NCBI GenBank assembly: GCA_030068145.1
Contig: JAPJBO010000048.1
Span: forward strand, 310,001 to 374,000
Length of the DNA: 64,000 nucleotides
From: Diplonema papillatum
Taxonomy: Eukaryota > Euglenozoa > Diplonemea > Diplonemida > Diplonemidae
Direction: 5' to 3'
Below are positions 10,101-18,834 of the stretch, piece by piece. Within the stretch, counting starts at the first letter, position 1. Each line of letters begins with the position of its first letter. The translations under genes were made by a program, and so were the position numbers. The notes below the pieces were generated by a model. It was given only the letters and a program-made list of their open reading frames with translations, was not told the origin of the DNA and made no database searches.

Positions 10101-11977
10101 GAGTCGGCCCGTGTTGGCTCTTCGGACGTACTAATACGAGTCTTCCCGCGTCCACGTTCAAACGTGCAGCCTCCGCCGCGAAGGCCTCATTAATCGTGTC
10201 CGCAACCGCATTAAGAAGCTCCTCAAGCTCCAGCTGGTCATACATCGTTGTGAAGTCAAATGTACCAGCGTCCAGCTGCGCGAGTTCGTCCGCGTGTGTC
10301 TTCAGGAAGAAGGCCGTGTCGTCGCTCGACTCCGTGATCCAGAAGTACCGGTACCCAGTCGCGTTGAACCGAATGTCGTCTTCCCGCCGGAGGATGCTCA
10401 TGATCGCCTTCAGCAAGCCGGTCAGGTCCAGTTGCGCGTCCGTCGTAGACGAGAACGTGGTCTTAGGGCGGGCGTCCCGTCCAGCATCGGCCGCCTCGGA
10501 GTCGGAGTCGACACAGTTCTTCCGCGAAACCCCAGCGATGTACCGCATGGACGTCACTTCCTTGTGCAGCTTCAGGGTGCCATATAGGTATGGGAGGACG
10601 TTCGATGAGTGTAATCCTTCCCGTCCGAGGTAGGCCTTGTGCCTCGCAATGACTTGTTGAGGCGTCTCTTCGCTCGGGGAGTAGTTCGTACTGTGATTGA
10701 CCTTCGCGTGTAAGTCCTGGTTGTAAAATCTTTTACACACGAAGCCGAAATCATGCGAGCTCTTGTCCACGGGCAGGATCACGAGATGTTCCTGCAACTC
10801 CAACAGTTTTTTACGCGCTCCAGCCGTCAGCTCCGGATCGGCTCCCACCCGGGAGAGGTCAACCGTGGCTAGTATCTTCCTCCGTAGCATCCTTGCGAAG
10901 TGCGGAGGGGCGTCCTTGAATTGCTCCTCAACGAACTGGGTCACAGCTTTGTCGACCTCCCTGCAAACGGCTTCTTCCCCACCGTCCGGTCGGAACTTGC
11001 GACCCTTGTCAAAAAGCGAAATTAGCTCGCTCGACGTTTTGAGGAGGTGTGCCTGCCCGCACGCATGCCCTTGGATGTGGTATCCGTCTAGAAGGTAGCG
11101 TTGGCAAGGGCATTCACCAGGGGGAGGGGCCGGGGCAGCAGTTGTTTGTCGCGAAACATCCGTAAAGTTTGACAGAAGGACCCCGAGGGGAGGATTAAGC
11201 GACGTGGAAACCCTCGTGTTCACGAAGTCCGTTGAGTCCGCGAGCATTTCACGGAGTTCGGTATCGTGACGGAAAACGGCGGCTAGCTTCCTTTCATCCA
11301 TCATCTTGCTCACCTGCCGTATGCAGAACCAAGGCGTTCGTGCTGCACTCTTTTTCTTCTTCGCAAGATGGTTGATCTCACTAAGCCTCGCCGTGAGCAG
11401 CTCGTCCAGGATTGCTACCTTCGGGTGCTGCAGGTGCTCAACCATGAACATTCGCACCCAGGTACGAACTCTGTAAACGCGGCTCTTCATCCACGGGTTC
11501 ACGTCGTATGCCCGTAGGGTGTCCTCATCGAGTCCGAACATGTAATGCAGCTGCTTCCGGATGCCGAAGTATCGGCCTCGACTTTGGTCCACGTGGATCT
11601 GCCCATCCTTCACATGCACCCAGGCGTCTCCGCGCTCTCGAGGATATTCCGGGGTAGACTGCCCGCTGTCCGGTTTGCCCTTGAACGACGGAGCAGATCG
11701 CGGCTTCTTACCTCGCTTGTTAAAGCCGCTTGCAGTACTAACCATATTGAACTGCGGCTTTAGCCTCGCGATGAAAGCCATTTCTATCGGCTCGGCAACT
11801 TTGTCGAAGTTACCCCCAGCCGCATAGAACGCTTCTGGGACGTCGTAGAGGATGAACGCGTAAGGCGGCGAGGGGAGGTTCTGCAAGTGTCGCTTGAACC
11901 TGTCCTGCTTGGTGTTCCGGCCAGACCAATGCTTTGTAACCCGCTCCTGCATCGTCTTGCTCGTCTTGCCGATGTAC
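7172..11977 (-). mobile_element. Penelope-like retroelement, 5'-truncated, permuted GIY-YIG/RT type with USP domain
   Basis: About 4.8 kb between two copies of aaaaggggggg (7160-7171 and 11978-12002), which I read as the target duplication inside a pre-existing repeat. The coding strand is minus. The 5' end is lost within the GIY-YIG domain exactly at the junction, as expected for 5'-truncated target-primed insertion. Beyond the stop at 7819 lies about 650 bp of 3' UTR ending in a short CAA-type run (accaacaacaacga). Part of that UTR (7345-7475) recurs at 37465-37590. N-terminal GIY-YIG, a CxC motif and this RT type match the Naiad/Chlamys clade of Penelope-like elements described from algae, protists and invertebrates. 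Confidence 0.85.
7819..11976 (-). CDS. GIY-YIG endonuclease / reverse transcriptase / ubiquitin-specific protease fusion
   Basis: One uninterrupted 1385-residue frame, lacking its true start because the 5' end is truncated. GIY-YIG nuclease at 1-80: YIGKT at the very start (the preceding GIY strand is missing), an R and H after it, catalytic-type Glu65 in PIEMAF, then LKPQFN. A CxC motif (CPCQRYLL, near 288) and VDKSSHDFGFVCKRFY precede the RT. RT: motif A FDFTTMY (Asp574), motif B LGIPMGANASP (near 675), motif C FIDD (Asp723-Asp724). A basic NLS-like linker (KGKRKRRDDE) follows. The USP at about 1000-1285 has the Cys box LGNTCFLNAVLQ (Cys1011), QHDAHEAL, two CxxC-type pairs, the His box SGHFVTYV (His1244) and an Asp box LFDDE (Asp1259), so the catalytic triad looks intact. 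The C-terminus is a C-x2-C...H-x-H-x3-C finger (about 1348-1380). Known: Penelope-like RT primes on nicked DNA; USPs remove ubiquitin. Inferred: the element deubiquitinates a host or self protein during its cycle. Confidence 0.9.
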   Translation of the reverse strand, partial: YIGKTSKTMQERVTKHWSGRNTKQDRFKRHLQNLPSPPYAFILYDVPEAFYAAGGNFDKVAEPIEMAFIARLKPQFNMVSTASGFNKRGKKPRSAPSFKGKPDSGQSTPEYPRERGDAWVHVKDGQIHVDQSRGRYFGIRKQLHYMFGLDEDTLRAYDVNPWMKSRVYRVRTWVRMFMVEHLQHPKVAILDELLTARLSEINHLAKKKKSAARTPWFCIRQVSKMMDERKLAAVFRHDTELREMLADSTDFVNTRVSTSLNPPLGVLLSNFTDVSRQTTAAPAPPPGECPCQRYLLDGYHIQGHACGQAHLLKTSSELISLFDKGRKFRPDGGEEAVCREVDKAVTQFVEEQFKDAPPHFARMLRRKILATVDLSRVGADPELTAGARKKLLELQEHLVILPVDKSSHDFGFVCKRFYNQDLHAKVNHSTNYSPSEETPQQVIARHKAYLGREGLHSSNVLPYLYGTLKLHKEVTSMRYIAGVSRKNCVDSDSEAADAGRDARPKTTFSSTTDAQLDLTGLLKAIMSILRREDDIRFNATGYRYFWITESSDDTAFFLKTHADELAQLDAGTFDFTTMYDQLELEELLNAVADTINEAFAAEAARLNVDAGRLVLVRPKSQHGPTRKKRCFAFKVNTEVRSHEAAYSAQELKTLLSFCLVNTYVLVNRVLMRQTLGIPMGANASPDIANLFCYAKERKYMMRLLEDGDTQRAALLSLTRRFIDDLLCFGTKPPPESVYNMRYKQTNAKVGDATFLGIRIRHEVSEMSGRRYMRLSVLDKAKAYRYQPLAYTSVLSTAPSNFGSSILIGALVRNGRIANNLHDFKTEMNNTVLKLMRRGYRKSVLKSGFRKWLLDTYPEAKFGDHCEKIRAHFVWLVHEVERILQMPDLESIDQAVERLLAEKAFVRYRDRPRPGTRTERDTPDRPSTAAPKQRRDLVPQDGTTKGKRKRRDDEAAQPGPKRRCDVSHAVPDMLESSPAVGRQAVICIQRPSRMFDPSPFEPAGLPNLGNTCFLNAVLQLLLRVEPIENMYYSLAQNPLNFRGFLKEFLTYFVLLVSSRSGRSQLSQDSRRIGAETILAMLPMFCDARQHDAHEALVAILDRTDSSLGPDETTEACPDWRLFQTCLENTMTTTTRCIACGATSTRHQLVRCLQVPRGRPVEDAFCVRGIMNPERRCDCGAAGSVVETMNVHVASECLLLQFGIYASDGARLRNDASLPLLLRLPDGTLRLSAVVVHTGQNTTSGHFVTYVLQGMQWTLFDDERVLHVDNVPWTDIYLAAYVRIPNASHEVVERLPSPTMMATTVPPQVPLIPSSPPCTDANLASCQPMPSDAALAAHDQPPEQPKDPPELRCKRCFTDRTKDGRLFRGLRGLHVHERLCTYVNFGE

Positions 11978-13230
11978 AAAAGGGGGGGGGGGGGGGGGGG
12001 GGTTTGGGCAGACGTTTTCTGGTATAGTCAGATACTGGGCATGTGGGGTATAGGACCCATACCCACCCAGAAACCATGTTTTCGGGCCAATTTTGGGGTC
12101 CAATGCCCTCGGAGAACCTTTTTCTGAGCGCAAAACTCAGTTGTTGTGGACTTTGAGGCCCCAGGTAGGGTTACGACTGTACAATGCGGCAGCACCCACC
12201 CAGAACAGGAACTTAACTCTGTTCTCAGAATGCGTGACTCGTAAATGCGTTTCGTTCGAAGAATTGGCTCAAAAATTTGCAAGGCAAGATGCACACGAAG
12301 TACGATAGGTCACAAGGCTCCATGCGGAGACATTTTAGAGCGACGAGAGCCTTTCTGATGAAAGCTGCAGGAGTTGACCCGATTGCGCCCGGGGTCTCTG
12401 TACAGAGGGCGACCGACAAAGGTGACCCATGAGGCAGCAGGCATTCGACGATCTCGTGGAGGCAACCACCGACGTCGTGGGTCACGGAAAAGCTGTCGTG
12501 CACAAGACGTTCGTCGCACAAATCCTTCTAGCACAGGCTGGTGGACGAAGAAGGCCAACTAACGGCAAAGGTGTCGTACACCACGTACCGCCAGCTACGT
12601 GGTGCCCGGTTCGAACACCTGGCCGGACGTGTGCGACACCTGCAGAAGGGAACACGATTAACCATCGCCTTCGTGAGGTTACCAGCAGCAAACTCACTTC
12701 TTTCGATCCGACAAGCCGATTTCTGCCAATAAAAGTTGCCAATACTGCCAGAAGAACCTGGGGTCAGCTTTTTTAACAACCAGGGGCCTCGCCTCCTTGA
12801 TGATTGATTTGCGTTGGACGACAGGTGACTCGATCCAACTTGGGGAACTGTTTTAGCTGGTGTACAGTGGGTTTCACACTGGATTTGCGGGTGTCACACT
12901 GGATTCCGCACTGGATTTTTGGGTGTCAGTGGATTTCACGCTGGATTTGCGGGTGTGGCACACTGGATCTAGCAGGTGTGCCCACGCCCGACACTTTGGC
13001 CGCACAGTTAACACCCCCACACGATGCTGGAGTGCACCGTGCGGGGCCTCGAAACCCACAGAAACAGAGTTTTGCGCTCAGAAAAAGGCTCTCCGAGGGC
13101 ATTTGGCCCCAAAACCGGCCCGAAAAAATGGTTTCTGGGGGGATATGGGTCCCATACCCCACATGCCCAGTATCTTACTATGCCATAAAACATCTGCCCA
13201 AACCCCCCCCCCCCTTTTGGCATCGTACCA
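11978..13230. mobile_element. Degenerate element with long (about 185 bp) inverted repeats
   Basis: 11978-12180 (plus G-run, tttgggcagacgttttctgg, ggcatgtggggtatagg, ccctcggagaacctttttct) is repeated in reverse at 13040-13230, where it ends in a C-run and ttttggcatcg. The outermost left end now lies at 7145-7171, cut off by the retroelement. The interior contains a decayed ORF (12328-12732) and short repeats of cactggatttgcgggtgt (12865-12970). A diverged relative with the same termini spans 39806-40945. Long inverted termini suggest a non-autonomous DNA transposon. Confidence 0.6.
12328..12732 (+). pseudogene. Frame-shifted remnant of an unknown ORF
   Basis: Three consecutive plus-strand reading pieces look like one protein broken by frameshifts: MRRHFRATRAFLMKAAGVDP from about 12320, then FDDLVEATTDVVGHGKAVVH from 12429, then VSYTTYRQLRGARFEHLAGR to a stop at 12732. 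It lies between the inverted repeats and may be the relic of the element's own gene. No family is recognised. Confidence 0.35.
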
Positions 13231-13239
13231 TATCTTCGG

Positions 13240-13430
13240 ACCCTTTTTCGAAGTATATTGGTGCTCTTCTCCATTGTGGCTGGACCACAACCAGGTGGCC
13301 CCGGTCCCTTCGGACCCTTTTTCGAAGTATCTTGGTGCTCTGGGACAAGATGGCCCTTTTTTCGAAGTATATTGGTGCTCTTCTATTGTGGCTGGACCAC
13401 AACCAGAGTCTTCTTGCTGCGAGCTGCTGG
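13240..13430 (+). repeat. Short tandem repeats (about 75 bp)
   Basis: ccctttttcgaagtatattg followed by gtgctcttc and gtggctggaccacaaccag recurs three times with deletions between 13245 and 13410. No coding signal. Confidence 0.7.
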
Positions 13431-14157
13431 GTGGATGCAGCAGGTCGTGCCAGACCGCAGACAAAGTCTTCGAACTTTTCTAAAGTATGCTCAAGCTGCT
13501 GTAATAAACAAAAGTGAAGCGGCAACTCCTCAGGTATCCCTTTGTTGAGCTCAGTACAGGTTGGCTTACAGAGCACGGCCCATCAGAGGAAAAAGTAGTT
13601 CAGAGGGTGTGGGATTTTGGGGAGACCCGCTTTGTGTCGATCCTGTGATGTGCACGGGATCATCCCCCTCCCATAGCGGTCAGCAGCACAGCCGCCTGCT
13701 TGCGATGTTTTTTTAGAGTTAAAGTTCACTTGAAATTCCGGGGGTTTAGGGTCTTTGTGTGACCGACTTTTGTGCGAGAAAATAAGAATGAGAGAGCAGG
13801 CCTGGTTGTTTGGACAATAAAACCATCTCGCAAAAAGCTTGCTACGCTCGGTTTTTGCTATCTCAGAAACGACTGCCTTTGATCTTCGGGGGTCTTTTTT
13901 GGTCACCCTCCCTCTGGCGTCTTGAAAAGTACTCGACGTTGGGCAGAGCCCAAGCCTGAACCGGTGTTCGACGGATATCCGGAATGTGGCGCGAGCTGCA
14001 TAGGGACACAACTGGCGTCGAGGTAAGTCTCCTGGAATGGGGTATCCACAGAGGGTGAGAGTCCCGTATTTCCTCGACGAGCCATGTTGGTTAACCCTTG
14101 CTAGCACGAGTCGCTCAGTCTGGGAATGCTGAGCTAATCGCAGGTATCCCTGTTTTG
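13431..14157. other. No supported gene
   Basis: Contains one copy of dispersed repeat family C (13715-13775, aaagttcacttgaaattccg). ORFs here lack domains and protein-like composition. Confidence 0.4.
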
Positions 14158-14700
14158 ACTCCGAATGGGAGTCAGGAAGGAGGAAATATAGGGGCAGAGG
14201 GGCACAATACAAACACAATCTGATTTGTTCTTCGCTTACACATCCGTGTGTTGTTGTTTTGTCTTGTCGTGTAGGGGTAGACCCGCACGTTCAACACGTG
14301 GTTCGGTAGTTAGCAGTTGGGATCCCTTCGTTTCTTCGTCTGGCAGCTTTGTCGAGCTTTTCCTTCCAACAGCTGGCGCTGATGTACAAAAATACTCGAC
14401 GTAGCTGCTTCGACTCCGAATGGAAGGGGGGAAATATAGAGGTAAGGGGCAAATACAATACAAACACAATCTGATTTGTTCTTCGCTTACACCAACCGTG
14501 TGTTGTTTTCTCACTCAGGACTTTGACCTGTTGTGTTTGTGTGATTTGTCGTGTAGGGGTAGACCCGCATGACCTCACGTCCGTTCAACACGTGGTTCGG
14601 TAGTTACAGCACTTGGGATCCCTTCTGTTCTTTGTCGGGCAGCATCGTCGAGCATTTCCTTTCAAGCTGGCGCTTATGTAAAGAAAACAAAATAGACAGT
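14158..14700. repeat. Tandem duplication of the RasGAP gene 3' end (about 255 bp units)
   Basis: Blocks containing gactccgaatgg, acaatctgatttgttcttcg, gtgtaggggtagacccgca, caacacgtggttcggtagtt and gggatcccttc occur in two successive copies from 14158 and 14411. The final part (ttcggtagtt...gggatccctt) overlaps the stop-codon end of the RasGAP coding region at 14604-14650. These are therefore duplicated gene-terminal and 3'-flanking pieces. Confidence 0.7.
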
Positions 14701-14970
14701 AACGTTTGCACACCGAGTCTGTGCTTCTTCAAGCCTGTCTCCGTCCATAGAAGACAGAGGAGCTGCTCGACGTAGTTTGTGCAGGACCGGTGCATGACGG
14801 CGAGCAGGCGGTGGTCAAACCCGTACGAGAAGTTCGGGTCCCGAATATACTTGTCGATCTCGGCGAAGGAATGTCGGACCGTGTCTGCGGGGCTCTCGGC
14901 CGACTGCTTGTCTATCAGCTTCTCGAGGTACCTTTTCCATGAAATCCGCTCTCGCAACTCGCCTCGGTAT
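14604..14970 (-). CDS. RasGAP-domain protein, last exon
   Basis: Spliced to the exon at 15697-16403. The acceptor is acgctag|atacc (exon from 14970), and the donor phase (two bases of an Arg codon) matches its single leading base, giving EYR-YRGELRER across the junction. Encodes a helical region (WKRYLEKLIDKQSAESPADT, FAEIDKYIRDPNFSYGFDHR) ending with a TAA at 14604. This C-terminal part has no recognised domain. A 100-bp copy of its middle lies upstream at 15113-15216. Confidence 0.6.
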
Positions 14971-15112
14971 CTAGCGTTGTTTTGTGCCATGGAATGGGTC
15001 GGTGTTTCAAATATATCCCAGCAACATTTCGCTAAATTGGCTCTCGTGTATAAGGGGTATACATATGGCAACACCCCTCCCAAAAAATTCTGCATAGTTC
15101 GGGCGGCTGTAT

Positions 15113-15535
15113 TGTGCAGGATCATGCCCTACGCAGGCGGTTGTCAAATTCGCACGAGAAGTTCGGGTCCCGAATATACTTGTCGGTCTCGGCGAAGCAG
15201 TGTTAAAGTTCACGAGTTTCTTGATCAAGAACGACGCGTGATAACGCTGTTTGCGCTCTAGCAGAACTCACCTGGTCTCGCAAGCTTGTGTGCAGCACGC
15301 TGCCAACTACTAATTCTCAGCGCCAACTTCACCGGAAACAAAAGATTTTCATCGGAATCGTTCAGATAGATAATGTGGTTTGCGACTCCCTATGCTCATA
15401 GCCTGCCCTCTGTCCGTAAAAGTCACAATGGGGGGAAGGAATGATGATTACACAGCACCTGTACTCCGGCTCCTTCGGCGGAGCGATGGTCTCCGCGTAT
15501 CGTGGCGCTTCGTAAGAACTAATTTTGTAGTATGC
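15113..15535 (-). pseudogene. Partial tandem copy of RasGAP exon ends inside the intron
   Basis: 15113-15216 repeats part of the last exon (aagttcgggtcccgaatatac). 15290-15515 repeats the end of the preceding exon and the intron start (cctgtactccggctccttcg, ggtctccgcgtatcg), with the equivalents at 15540-15755. Both copies lack flanking exon parts and carry stops. This indicates a local duplication spanning the exon-intron-exon junction. Confidence 0.7.
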
Positions 15536-15696
15536 TGTCAACCCCTAATCTTCAGTAGTCGTCTCAACATCATCGGGAACAAAAGATACTCGTCGTGAAA
15601 CGGTCAGATAAATAGGACAGTTTCCGACTCCCTGCCCGCTGTAAAAGGGTTGAAGCAAATACGCAACAATTGGGGCCGATGATGATTAAACAGCAC

Positions 15697-16403
15697 CTGT
15701 ACTCCGGCTCCTTCGGCGGAGCGATGGTCTCCGCGTATCGCGGCGCTTCGTAAGAGCCTGACATCTTGCGAAGCCACCAGTTGATGGCCGGGGCGAGGTA
15801 CGGCTCTCGGAACTCTCCGACGAGCGTTTTGTTGGCCAGGTGCTGCAGGATCTTGGCCAGGAGCAGGAACTTGCGGCTGAGCTTCGCGTTCTGGAGGGCG
15901 TTGACGTTGAGGAAGTCGGGGCGGGAGATCGCCGGGCAGAAGACCCGGAGCATCACGTAGCCGCCGATGTAGGGGATGGGGTCGATCTTCCGCTTGATGC
16001 ACGCTTGGCAGATGACGAAGATGACCCTCCGCATTTCGTGGGGCATCGACTCCACCGGATGCGTCGTGATGCTATCGAAGAACCGGTCGATCCACTCCCA
16101 GAGCATCAGCGTGTTCCGCTGGACGTCCTTCCTGTCGATGTACCCAGGGGTCAAGTCGATCTGCGGGTTCTTCTCGATGAACTTCTGCAGCGGCGGCACG
16201 AGGACGACGTGCACGTACTCCCCTACCGACCGGCCCACGTACGACCGCAGCATGCTGTTAGCCAGTGTGTTGCCTCTAAAAATGGTGGTCACGTCGCAGG
16301 AGCTGTCCATCTCGACGTTGACCGCTTCGAACAGCAGCTTCTCGGTCATCCCGGCCGACTCGCACAGGGACACCATCGTCTTCCCGACGAAGTGCACTTC
16401 TTC
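15697..16403 (-). CDS. Ras GTPase-activating protein (RasGAP domain), 5'-incomplete
   Basis: The exon runs from acceptor ccttgcag|gaagaa (16403) to donor tacag|gtgctg (15697). It encodes most of a RasGAP domain: TIFRGNTLANSMLRSYVG with the arginine-finger position in FRGN, a helical middle, then the signature GGYVMLRVFCPAISRPDF, AKLSRKFLLLAKILQHLANK and EPYLAPAINWWL. RasGAPs accelerate GTP hydrolysis on Ras-type GTPases; the Arg finger and FLR-x(3)-PAI-type motif suggest activity. The 5' exons are not identified. The upstream intron holds a SINE-like insertion (16466-16891) and exon-derived fragments (17008-17190). Confidence 0.85.
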
Positions 16404-16465
16404 CTGCAAGGTTTCAGATGCGGTTGCAGATGATGTGGGCGGAATATCTTATTTTCGTGTTTAGG

Positions 16466-16891
16466 GGCAGCAGTCAGTTGTGGGACTGGCAGGTGAGCAG
16501 CGTCACCTCCCCTAGCGAGCTCTCGGATCAAGCTGCGTCTGATGCAGCTGTTGTATGGATCGCCTACATACACTCAGCCGCGCGTGCCTTCATTGCGAAG
16601 GTTACTGCTGCGGCCTTCTGGGTGGCAGCTGTGTCAGGTCAAGTAGCGAGATCTGAGGCCCTGTGATGGCTGAGTGCACACCTAAGCAGGGCTGCGTCCT
16701 CGTGTTGTAGCCGTGTTGTGTATGAGGCTTCGTGGGGGCCTGGTCAACCACCTCATCACTATAGGGCACAAACCTTTCTCGACAGTGATTGGACAGTCGG
16801 GATTGCCGGGGGCGGGTCTCCGCAAGACGTGTCCCTTGCGCCTGCTGTCTCCAGCTGCTTCGGCAGACGACACATACTACTACTACTACAA
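16466..16891 (+). mobile_element. SINE-like retroposon, copy 1
   Basis: A 426-bp unit flanked by a perfect 10-bp target duplication (cgtgtttagg at 16456-16465 and 16892-16901), ending in a TAC microsatellite tail. About 95% identical by eye to 49512-49933, which has a different target duplication. It has no coding capacity. The head (ggcagcagtcagttgt) has no obvious tRNA or 5S match. Located in the RasGAP intron. Confidence 0.85.
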
Positions 16892-17007
16892 CGTGTTTAG
16901 GCATGACACTGCCCCCCCATGAAGGGATAGGGAAAAGGGTCGCGAGGGAGTGTAAGGTAGGGTATGAAACCTTGAGGGATTAGTCCTCTTTATTATTTTT
17001 CACCGCG

Positions 17008-17190
17008 GTTCTGCGGGTTCTTCTCGATGAACTTCTGCAGCGGCGGCACGAGGACGACGTGCACATACTCGGCCCACACCTGTGTTTCGTGTGGGCTACA
17101 GCACATTTACCTCCTTTGATATTTTGCAGCTGCATGCTGTTGGCCAGCGCGTTGCCCCTAAAATCGTGGTCACGTCGGAGGACTTCGAAG
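17008..17190 (-). pseudogene. Duplicated RasGAP exon fragment
   Basis: gggttcttctcgatgaact, cttctgcagcggcggcacga and ggacgacgtgcac match the exon at 16167-16220, followed by a deletion and then gcatgctgttggccagcg, matching 16250-16300. Frame and continuity are lost. The adjoining sequences at 16920-17000 and 17360-17455 (ccttgaggga, tagtcctcttt) are also copies of each other, so this intron has undergone a further tandem duplication. Confidence 0.75.
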
Positions 17191-17929
17191 GAGGCTAGAG
17201 GGGGAGAAACATACAACTTCGAAGTGGGTCTTTTCGTTGAACGCTTACGCCCGCCACTGAACCCAGATTAGGTGCTTGTACAAAAATCTTAGTTTCATGT
17301 TTAACCAGGACCCGCCTCGCGTGCATGTTTGATGCTAGCATCAATCGTCTTCGAAGGTGTAAAACAGAAAAAGGGAGGGTCGCAGGGAGTGTAAGACTCC
17401 GCAGGTAGGGTGTGAAACCTTGAGGGACTAGTCCTCTTTTTTTCTTTTCACCGCGTTCGGGCGGGGGGGGGGGATTGCAAGAACGGGCTTGGCATCGAAG
17501 CACCGCAGAGACACCACCACTCGCGTCCCGACCACGGCGTCTAGAGCCAGATTGAGGCCTAAAATGGTGTTACCCACAATGCTGAATATAGAAGTTTGAT
17601 AGCAGTTGTATGGAGTAGGGGGTGTCACTTTTTATTGTTATAATGATGGTGCACAACGCTGATGTTTTCTTGAGCCGAACTCCCGTTTTCTGCGCGCAAG
17701 CCCAACTGCAGCTGTGGCTCGCGCTGCACGCGGCCCTTTGGACCCATTTCGGGCGAGGTAAAGACACTGGCCTTGCCAACACCTCCAGTACTTTCTGACC
17801 TCCTGTGATGCTCATCTTGGCAAGGGGCCAATGTGCAAGCGACCTTGCGTTTCTTGTGCTGATGCACTGGATGGCTCGCCTCGGCCTTTCCCTGCCACCA
17901 GCTCACAAGGGTGTTGTCCTGGCGGCTGG

Positions 17930-18245
17930 CTGGGCAGCTGGCTGGGCGACTGGCTGGGCGACTGGCTGGGCGACTGGCTGGGCGACTGGCTGGGCGACTG
18001 GCTGGGCGACTGGCTGGGCGACTGGCTGGGCGACTGGCTGGGCGACTGGCTGGGCGACTGGCTGGGCGACTGGCTGGGCAGCTGGCTGGGCGACTGGCTG
18101 GGCGACTGGCTGGGCGAGCTGGCTGGGCGACTGGCTGGGCGACTGGCTGGGCGACTGGCTGGGCGACTGGCTGGGCGACTGGCTGGGCGACTGGCTGGGC
18201 GACTGGCTGGGCACTGGCTGGGCAGCTGGCTGGGCGACTGGCTCC
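17930..18245. repeat. 12-bp minisatellite (ctgggcgactgg)n
   Basis: About 26 head-to-tail 12-bp units with a few ctgggcagctgg and one gagctgg variant. The unit length is a multiple of three and the unit lacks stops, so all six frames are open. I do not treat these ORFs as genes. Confidence 0.95.
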
Positions 18246-18249
18246 GTGC

Positions 18250-18834
18250 ATCACAGCCGCGCCAAAACGACGGGCCACCGGCGTTGCTGACGTGGTCACC
18301 GTGTTTCAAAACAGCCGCGGCAATCCCGACATGCACTGCTCGTAAGCGCCCAGTGCTATCTGGGAGAGGACTGGTGCGGCTTCTGCTGCCATCTTTCCTT
18401 GTTTCAGCATAACTTTGTTCACGATCATCGTGAACGTACATGACATTGTTATGCGCAGATTTGTTCCTTCCCTGGTTCATCCATTTAACCCCTTAACTCC
18501 AGGCTCTCAACTTTTCCCTAGTTATTTGGTCGAAATCCAAGCATAAAAGTTCGGCCCCCTCCTTAGCGGTCTCGAGGCCTTCGAGGGTGCATTTGAAGCT
18601 TGTGTGATATTTTTGCAACTGAGCTCTTCGCATTTGAGAGTTTTCCGTCTGGCATACACACGGTGGCCCTCAGGACAGGATGTCTGTCGAGCGTCGAGCC
18701 TGTCCTGAGCTTCTGGATTGGTTAGGGCCTTTTGCCCACCCCCGGCCACCCGACCAGCATTTTAGCTAAAGGTGGCCAAATACCACCGCTAGCTCGGTAA
18801 GTCTTCTGAGGGTTGTTCTAAAATACGTGGTATA
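18250..18834. other. No supported gene
   Basis: Only short ORFs and no recognised repeat. A local palindromic stretch (gacaggatgtctgtcgagcg, gtcgagcctgtcctgag) lies at 18675-18710. Confidence 0.35.

Noticed and set aside
13583-14218. 211-codon minus-strand ORF
   Set aside because: No domain, composition not protein-like, and it overlaps the duplicated 3' flank of the RasGAP gene.
17903-18290. Pro/Ser/Ala and Gly/Trp repeat proteins in every frame
   Set aside because: Direct consequence of a 12-bp minisatellite; all frames are open simultaneously.
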